From NCBI GenBank assembly GCA_045114175.1, contig JBGUJZ010000004.1:1-64000 (forward strand): a stretch of 64,000 nucleotides of DNA, written 5' to 3'. Origin of the DNA: Cacconaster sp045114175. Lineage in GTDB: Bacteria > Bacteroidota > Bacteroidia > Bacteroidales > UBA932. The translations under genes were made by a program, and so were the position numbers. Every line of letters starts with the position of its first letter. Positions within the stretch are counted from its first letter, which is position 1. This document shows positions 58,681-64,000 of this stretch, in pieces. Below the pieces are notes generated by a model. It was not told where the DNA came from and searched no databases. It saw only the letters and a program-made list of their open reading frames with translations.

Positions 58681-60567
58681 TTAAAGTGCCTTGATGCCCA
58701 TCAGCTGCTGATAGCCCCGGAGGGTATCGAGGATGTTGCACTTGACGTGGATATAATTCTTGACGCCTTTCTCTTCCAGTTGCGGGCGGCATTCGGGGTC
58801 GCCGGCGACCACCAGGACGGCTTTGTCACCGAGCAGTTCGGCAATCTGCGGAACAGCCTCGGCGTACTCGTCGTCGGCCGAGCAGGCCACGACGATATCG
58901 GCCTTAGCAGCCACGGCTGCCTTGACACCCTCTTCAATGGTAGCGAAGCGGTTGTTGTCCACCACCTTGAAGCCGGCCACTGCGAAGAAGTTGCAGCTGA
59001 ACTGTGCGCGTGCGCGGCACATAGCCAGGTTGCCGAAGGTCAGCATGAAAACCACCGGCTGACGATCGCTGCGGTCGGTTGCGAGGCGGAGTGCCTCGAA
59101 GACCTGTGCTGCACGGTACTTGCGCAGCGGCTCAGCGATACGCTCTTCGTCGTTCTCGCAAGCGCACTTGCAGGTGCACTCACCGGTAACGATTTCCTTG
59201 GTGATTTCATCCGATGCCTTCTCGAGGAAGTTCGGGAACTGGTTGGTACCGAGAATAGTCTCGCGGCGCTGAGCGAAATTCTTGTCTTTCTTGTCAGCAA
59301 CAGCCTTGATCTCTTCCTGGACGAAGCCAGCCTTGAAAGCCTCGGTGTAACCGCCCTTCTCCTCCACGGCCTTGAAGAGTTTCCAGGCAGCGTCGATGAT
59401 GGAAGCGGTGAGGGTTTCAATATAGTAGGAACCGCCGGCAGGATCGGTGATCTTGTCGAAGCGGGACTCTTCTTTGAGGATGGACTGCACGTTGCGCGCA
59501 ATGCGGTTGGAGAACTCGCCCGGTGCGCGGAAAGCGTAGTCGAACGGCAGAACCTCCAGCGAGTGAACGCCTGCAACGGCTGCGGACATGGCCTCGGTCG
59601 TGCCGCGGAGCATGTTGACGTATGCGTCGTACACCGTCTGGTTCCAGGTGCTGGTCACTGCGTGGACGCAAATCTTCTCTGCACAGCCGCAGGTTGCACC
59701 GTAATCCTTCACGATGTTTGACCAGAGCACGCGGGCAGCGCGGAACTTGGCAATCTCCATGAAGTAGTTGGAGCTGATGCCGAAAGTGAAGCGCATGCGG
59801 CGGCCGATCTCGTTGACCTCGATGCCGCGGTCGGAGAGCTCTGCCAGGTAGTCGCTACCGATAGCCAGTGCGAAACCGAGTTCCTGCACGATGCTTGCGC
59901 CGGCGTCGTTGAAGTCGTAAGCCTCCACGTTGATGACGCGGATCTTGGGGAAGTCAGCCACCAGGCGGATGCAGTTCGCCAGGATATCGTAAGCCTTCTC
60001 CTTGTTGAGCTTGCCACGGGTGGTAAGCATGTGGAGCGGGCTGACGTCGAAGGAAGCACGAACCTCTTCCGGTTTCACGCCCAGGCCCTTGACATACTCT
60101 ACGAAGTTGCTGATGGTCTCTTCGGCCACCTTGGGACGCACTTCGCAGAAGTTGACCTCGACAGCGGGGAGTTCGATTCCCTTGAGGAGCTTCTTGTAGT
60201 CAGCGACGGTGAGGGGTTTACGTTCGTCCATGCAGAAACCGACTGCCTGAACGCCTTTCATCAGGCCGTCCAGTGCCTGTTCGTTGGCCTTTTCAGGGCC
60301 GATTTCGCAGAGGCAGTAATCCTGACGCGTGAGCCATTCGTTGGTAGCGCAATTGCCCCGGACAAAGGGGAATTCGCCCGGAAGCGTACCGAGGAACTTC
60401 AAATCCTTGAGGTTCTCGGCGCGGTAGTAAGGCCGCACGGCAAATCCCTCATGGGTTTTCCAGACGAGCTTCTTGTCGTAGTCGCCTCCCTTGAGGTCCT
60501 TGATGATTACCTCGTCCCACTGTTCGGTTGAAACAGGAGGGAATTCAGTAAAGAGTTTGTTAGCCAT
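58681..60567 (-). CDS. mutA: Methylmalonyl-CoA mutase, small subunit
   Basis: 628 residues, homologous to the large subunit but without the DxHxxG cobalamin motif, as expected for the structural partner. Visible landmarks are FPFVRGNCATNEWLTRQDYC, FGISSNYFMEIAKFRAARVLWSNIV, RAPGEFSNRIARNVQSILKEE and DPAGGSYYIE. Near residue 463 a CTCKCAC run lies in the linker before the C-terminal domain, which is unusual. First gene of the mut operon. Confidence 0.94.
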   Translation of the reverse strand: MANKLFTEFPPVSTEQWDEVIIKDLKGGDYDKKLVWKTHEGFAVRPYYRAENLKDLKFLGTLPGEFPFVRGNCATNEWLTRQDYCLCEIGPEKANEQALDGLMKGVQAVGFCMDERKPLTVADYKKLLKGIELPAVEVNFCEVRPKVAEETISNFVEYVKGLGVKPEEVRASFDVSPLHMLTTRGKLNKEKAYDILANCIRLVADFPKIRVINVEAYDFNDAGASIVQELGFALAIGSDYLAELSDRGIEVNEIGRRMRFTFGISSNYFMEIAKFRAARVLWSNIVKDYGATCGCAEKICVHAVTSTWNQTVYDAYVNMLRGTTEAMSAAVAGVHSLEVLPFDYAFRAPGEFSNRIARNVQSILKEESRFDKITDPAGGSYYIETLTASIIDAAWKLFKAVEEKGGYTEAFKAGFVQEEIKAVADKKDKNFAQRRETILGTNQFPNFLEKASDEITKEIVTGECTCKCACENDEERIAEPLRKYRAAQVFEALRLATDRSDRQPVVFMLTFGNLAMCRARAQFSCNFFAVAGFKVVDNNRFATIEEGVKAAVAAKADIVVACSADDEYAEAVPQIAELLGDKAVLVVAGDPECRPQLEEKGVKNYIHVKCNILDTLRGYQQLMGIKAL

Positions 60568-60631
60568 TTTTTGTGGATTGAATTATGGGGTTGTTTATTG
60601 TTTGTTTCTATGTTTCGCCCTATTTAATCTG

Positions 60632-60639
60632 CAAAAATA
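60632..60639 (-). promoter_or_regulatory. -7 promoter box for the mut operon
   Basis: TATTTTTG on the minus strand, 64 bases before the mutA ATG; only 12 bases from the divergent esterase promoter box. Confidence 0.68.
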
Positions 60640-60651
60640 CGATTTATTTTC

Positions 60652-60659
60652 TACATTTG
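60652..60659 (+). promoter_or_regulatory. -7 promoter box for the esterase gene
   Basis: TACATTTG, 22 bases before the ATG at 60682. Confidence 0.65.
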
Positions 60660-60681
60660 GAAAACCAAAAATACCGCTTTG

Positions 60682-61605
60682 ATGAAACGATTTCTCAGTC
60701 TCTTGATTATCACCTTTTTGGCAAGTTTTTCCGCTTTTTCACAAGAACCCGACCGGAGCATTGTCTACGCAGTAGACGACAACCAGATCCTCGGAATGGA
60801 TCTCTACGCGCCGAAAGATGACGAACCGGTCCATCCGTGCGTCATCTTTATCTACGGTGGCGGATTCAGCGAGAACAACCAGAAAGCGGAAACCACGCTC
60901 CAATTCTGCCGCAAGCTGGCGGATGATGGATACGTAGCCTTCGCCATCGATTACCGCCTGGGACTCGCGGGCTATGTGAGCCATGGAAAACTGGGAATGA
61001 TCAAGCCTACTCAGAATGCCATCCGTATGGCTACGGAAGACCTCTTCCGCGCCCTGGATTGTATCCTGCAGAACGCAACGGAACTGAAGGTGGACCCTGC
61101 AAAGATTGTTCTCGTAGGTTGCAGCGCCGGGGCCATCACCGCTCTGCAGGCAGACTACGAGTTGGGCAACCGGGCCCCCATGACCGCCCAGATTCCGGAA
61201 GATTTCCGCTTCGCGGGCATAGCCTCCTTTGCGGGCGCCATCTTTTCTTCGGACGGACCGGTCAAATACCGCGTCCATCCGCCGGCTCCCACCTTCTTCC
61301 TGCACGGCACCGCGGACCGACTGGTCAACTACGGCTCCATCAGCCTCTTCAAGCTGGGTTTCTACGGAGCCAAACCGCTCATCAAGCGTTTTGAAAAGGC
61401 GGGCTACCCCTACCTTGCCATCCGATACAAAGACGAGGGACATGTCGTATCCACAAAATTCATTAAGGAGTACGATACCCTGCTATGGTTCATCAACGAA
61501 ATGGCCTTTGGCCATAAAAACTACCGTATCGACACCACTGTCAACGACGTAGACCGCGAACCCGTGTGGTGGGACCGAATCGGCCCCAAGGGGATTTACA
61601 AATAA
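60682..61605 (+). CDS. Secreted alpha/beta-hydrolase, carboxylesterase-like
   Basis: 307 residues from MKRFLSLLIITFLASFSAFSQ, a signal peptide; a TTG one codon earlier is less likely. YGGGF is the oxyanion-hole motif in the HGGG position, GCSAG (about 154) the nucleophile elbow, and the Asp and His appear in HGTADRLV (about 212) and YKDEGHVV (about 252). The family includes feruloyl and acetyl esterases, but no glycan genes adjoin it here. Substrate open. Divergent from the mut operon. Confidence 0.87.
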   Translation: MKRFLSLLIITFLASFSAFSQEPDRSIVYAVDDNQILGMDLYAPKDDEPVHPCVIFIYGGGFSENNQKAETTLQFCRKLADDGYVAFAIDYRLGLAGYVSHGKLGMIKPTQNAIRMATEDLFRALDCILQNATELKVDPAKIVLVGCSAGAITALQADYELGNRAPMTAQIPEDFRFAGIASFAGAIFSSDGPVKYRVHPPAPTFFLHGTADRLVNYGSISLFKLGFYGAKPLIKRFEKAGYPYLAIRYKDEGHVVSTKFIKEYDTLLWFINEMAFGHKNYRIDTTVNDVDREPVWWDRIGPKGIYK

Positions 61606-61611
61606 ATTTTT

Positions 61612-61619
61612 TACCTTTG
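61612..61619 (+). promoter_or_regulatory. -7 promoter box for parE
   Basis: TACCTTTG, beginning six bases after the esterase stop and 24 before the parE ATG. Confidence 0.7.
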
Positions 61620-61643
61620 CAGGTCAAATTATCGGAACAGTAG

Positions 61644-63572
61644 ATGAAAGAGATAGAAGACGAAGAGCTGCAGCTGCAACCGCGGGAATACGGTGACGAG
61701 AGCATGACGCATCTCGAGGATATCGAGCATATCCGCCTGCGTCCCGGTATGTACATTGGCCGTCTGGGTGACGGTACCGCCCCGAACGACGGTATGTACG
61801 TGCTGATGAAGGAGATCATCGACAACTCGGTGGATGAGTTTTCCGCAGGATTCGGCAAGCAGATCAACATTACCATCACGGACAAGCAGATTTCCATCCG
61901 CGACTACGGCCGCGGCATTCCGTTCGGCCTCAACGCCAAGACCGGAATGAACAACCTGGACGCCGCGGTGAGCAAACTGCACACCGGCGCCAAGTACGAC
62001 AACAAAGTCTTCCAGAAGTCCGTAGGTATGAACGGCGTGGGCCTCAAGGCAGCCAACGCCCTCTCTTCGCAGTTTATCGTCCAGAGTTTCCGCGACGGCG
62101 AAACGCTCCGCCTGGAGTACTGCCGCGGCAAGCTCGTCACCCCCGACTTCACCCCTGTTCCCACCTCGGAGCGCAACGGTACGCTCATCTCTTTCATTCC
62201 GGACGACACCCTCTTCGAGCCCTACGAGTACAATCTCGAGTACATCGAGACCATGCTCCGCAACTACTCCTACCTCAACGTGGGACTGCGGCTCACCTTC
62301 AACGGTCAGGAGTACAAGTCGGCCAACGGTCTGCTGGACCTGCTCAACGAAACGATCGACGAAGAGCCGCTCTACGCACCGATCCACCTGAAGACCAGCG
62401 ACATTGAGGTGGCCTTCACCCACGGTAACGGTTACGGCGAGAACATCTACTCCTTTGTCAACGGCCAGAACACGACCCTGGGCGGCACGCATCTTTCCGC
62501 CTTCAAGGAGGTGATCGCCAAGGTGCTCAAGGACTTCTACAAGAAAGATTTCAACCCGGTGGATGTCCGCCAGGGTATCATCGGCGCCGTCAGCGTCCGC
62601 ATCCAGGAGCCCGAATTCGAAGGGCAGACCAAGGTGCAGCTCGGCTCCAAATATATGTGGCAGAACAAGCAGGAGGGCACCCACGGCCCGACCATCGTCA
62701 AGGAGATGTCCGATTTCCTGATGGCCGACCTGGACAACTACCTGCACAAGAACCTGGATGTGGCCGATATCATCCTCAAGAAGATTCAGGATTCGGAGCG
62801 CGAGCGCAACGCCATCTCCAGCATCAGCAAGAAGACCAAGGCGCGCCTCAAGAAAGCCAGCATCCACAACAAGAAGCTGCGCGACTGCAAGATTCACTAC
62901 GGCGACCGCAATCCACTCTCCGACGAGACCACCATCTTCATCACCGAGGGTGACTCCGCTTCGGGCTCCATCACCAAGAGCCGCGATGCCAACACCCAGG
63001 CCGTCTTTAGCCTGATGGGCAAGCCTTTCAACTGCGCAAAAGCCTCCAAGAAAGACCTTTACGTAGATAAAAACGTGGAGCTCTGCCTGCTGCAGTCCGC
63101 CCTCAACATTGAGGAGGGAGTGGACGGTTTGCGCTACAACAACATCGTGATCGCAACCGATGCCGATGTGGACGGTATGCACATCCGCCTGCTGATGCTG
63201 ACCTTCTTCCTGAAGTTCTATCCCGACGTGGTTCGCGCCGGCCATCTCTATATTCTCCAGACCCCGCTCTTCCGCGTCCGCGACAAGAAGAACAACTTCT
63301 ACTGCTACAACAGCGCTGAGAAGGAAGAGGCCCTCAAGAAACTGGGCCGCAATGCCGAGATCACCCGGTTCAAAGGCCTCGGCGAGATCTCGCCGGACGA
63401 ATTCAAGGGCTTCATCGGCAAGGATATCCGTCTGGAAATGGTCCGTCTGACCGGCGAAGACAAGATTGCCGACCTGATTGAATTCTATATGGGGAACAAC
63501 ACCCCTACCCGCCAGAAGTTCATCCGCAACAATCTCCGCAGCGAGATTGAAAATACGGAGGAAGACCAGTAA
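61644..63572 (+). CDS. parE: DNA topoisomerase IV subunit B (type IIA, GyrB/ParE family)
   Basis: 642 residues. The GHKL ATPase domain has HIRLRPGMYIG, EIIDNSVDEF, DYGRGIPFG and SVGMNGVGLKAANALS. The TOPRIM domain has FITEGDSASGS and IATDADVDGMHIR, and RFKGLGEISPDEF precedes the end. The shorter N-gate spacing and lack of a GyrB insertion favour ParE over GyrB. Separates linked sister chromosomes. The subunit A gene is not in view; the next gene starts at the stop codon (TAATG). Confidence 0.92.
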   Translation: MKEIEDEELQLQPREYGDESMTHLEDIEHIRLRPGMYIGRLGDGTAPNDGMYVLMKEIIDNSVDEFSAGFGKQINITITDKQISIRDYGRGIPFGLNAKTGMNNLDAAVSKLHTGAKYDNKVFQKSVGMNGVGLKAANALSSQFIVQSFRDGETLRLEYCRGKLVTPDFTPVPTSERNGTLISFIPDDTLFEPYEYNLEYIETMLRNYSYLNVGLRLTFNGQEYKSANGLLDLLNETIDEEPLYAPIHLKTSDIEVAFTHGNGYGENIYSFVNGQNTTLGGTHLSAFKEVIAKVLKDFYKKDFNPVDVRQGIIGAVSVRIQEPEFEGQTKVQLGSKYMWQNKQEGTHGPTIVKEMSDFLMADLDNYLHKNLDVADIILKKIQDSERERNAISSISKKTKARLKKASIHNKKLRDCKIHYGDRNPLSDETTIFITEGDSASGSITKSRDANTQAVFSLMGKPFNCAKASKKDLYVDKNVELCLLQSALNIEEGVDGLRYNNIVIATDADVDGMHIRLLMLTFFLKFYPDVVRAGHLYILQTPLFRVRDKKNNFYCYNSAEKEEALKKLGRNAEITRFKGLGEISPDEFKGFIGKDIRLEMVRLTGEDKIADLIEFYMGNNTPTRQKFIRNNLRSEIENTEEDQ

Positions 63573-64000
63573 TGCGCGCCAAAACCGCCAAAGCACTGCT
63601 TCGCCTCATGGGCTGGAAGGGCATTGGAGGCCCGGCGCCCGATAAGAAGTGCATCTTTCTGGGCGTCCCCCACACCAGTATCGCAGACTTTTTCGTGGCC
63701 TGGGTCTATTGCCGTTCGGTAGGAATGAAGACCGCCATTATCGTTAAGGACGCTTTCTACCGCTGGCCTTTCCGCCGGCTGCTGGACCGCGTAGGCGTCA
63801 TCCATATTGACCGCTCGCATCCCACCGGCACTGTCAAGAGCGTGATTGACGCCTTCAACAGCCATGACGAGATGGTGCTGGGACTCGCTCCCGAGGGAAC
63901 CCGCGACCCCGTCAAGAACTGGAAGACCGGTTTCCACACGATTGCCCGAGAAGCAGGCGTACCGGTCTATATCTCCTTCATTGACTGGGGCACCCGCCGC
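63572..64000 (+). CDS. PlsC-like 1-acyl-glycerol-3-phosphate acyltransferase family (3' end outside window)
   Basis: 143 codons are visible from ATG overlapping the parE stop. The acyltransferase block I is PHTSIADFF (HX4D), and block III is LAPEGTRDPVKNWKTGFH. The MRAKTAKALLRLMGWK start fits the small soluble or peripheral members. Probable glycerolipid or other acyl transfer at the membrane; the family also includes lysophospholipid and ornithine-lipid enzymes, so the acceptor is open. Confidence 0.82.
   Translation, partial: MRAKTAKALLRLMGWKGIGGPAPDKKCIFLGVPHTSIADFFVAWVYCRSVGMKTAIIVKDAFYRWPFRRLLDRVGVIHIDRSHPTGTVKSVIDAFNSHDEMVLGLAPEGTRDPVKNWKTGFHTIAREAGVPVYISFIDWGTRR

Noticed and set aside
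56728..59721. A 997-codon open frame antisense to the methylmalonyl-CoA mutase genes
   Set aside because: Both mutase subunits are unmistakable on the other strand. The antisense frame has no recognisable domain and arises from codon bias of highly expressed genes.
61629..63596. A 655-codon open frame antisense to parE
   Set aside because: It mirrors the parE codon pattern (Leu/Val/Gly/His-rich) and has no family features.
1..64000. CRISPR arrays, complete insertion sequences and rRNA genes
   Set aside because: No regularly spaced repeats, transposase genes with inverted ends, or rRNA sequence were recognised.

Overview
The window reads as a chromosomal segment of a Bacteroidota bacterium, most likely a gut Bacteroidales. 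Evidence: almost every intergenic region carries a TAnnTTTG -7 promoter box; Shine-Dalgarno sequences are largely absent except in front of rpsU; there is a SusC/SusD pair, lipoproteins with Bacteroidota-type domains, DUF4290 and DUF5683 proteins, a Bacteroidota-style RNase P RNA, and a two-subunit methylmalonyl-CoA mutase of the propionate pathway. Gene density is very high and several convergent gene pairs abut or overlap.

Layout. 0-4.5 kb: a TPP-riboswitch-controlled TonB-dependent receptor (predicted thiamine uptake, running off the left edge), a divergent glutaminyl cyclotransferase, rnpB, tRNA-Thr and a DUF1295 membrane enzyme. 4.5-10.2 kb (minus): a six-gene run with an alarmone synthetase, an alarmone hydrolase, a small-molecule kinase-like protein, a membrane SpoIIE phosphatase fused to a SpoIIAB-like ATPase, a STAS antagonist and a VanX-like D-Ala-D-Ala dipeptidase; galK lies upstream. 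11.5-18 kb: a lipoprotein, tRNA-Lys, then a pcrA-led operon ending in an RsmF-like rRNA methyltransferase. 18-29.4 kb: NUDIX, a lipid kinase-DUF4290-ftsK-lolA operon, and a divergent parA-parB-DUF5683-mltD operon. 29.4-36.2 kb: hpt-adk-obgE-PAP2-lplA, hpf, xer, guaA, rpsU.

36.2-43.2 kb: an ackA-led minus operon (acetate kinase, phosphotransacylase, MATE pump, nucleotide kinase, EttA) and a small ComEC. 43.2-54.6 kb is the accessory region: SusC-SusD, then a separately promoted operon of GH89 alpha-N-acetylglucosaminidase, C10 cysteine protease, fimbrillin/FISUMP-like lipoprotein and a 40-residue peptide gene. This looks like equipment for attacking host glycoproteins. 54.7-55.2 kb holds a decayed tyrosine integrase welded to the last residues of a different SusD. 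55.2-64 kb: an AAA/DUF4143 ATPase, methylmalonyl-CoA mutase (both subunits), an esterase, parE and the start of a PlsC-like acyltransferase.

The best candidates for something undescribed are (1) the operon joining (p)ppGpp-type synthesis and hydrolysis to a membrane partner-switching module, (2) the 40-residue MKKxYxxPE peptide gene coupled to a C10 protease and adhesin-like lipoprotein, and (3) the integrase/SusD scar, which may be a dead SusC/SusD shuffling locus. All functions are inferred from sequence reading alone; no database search was run.
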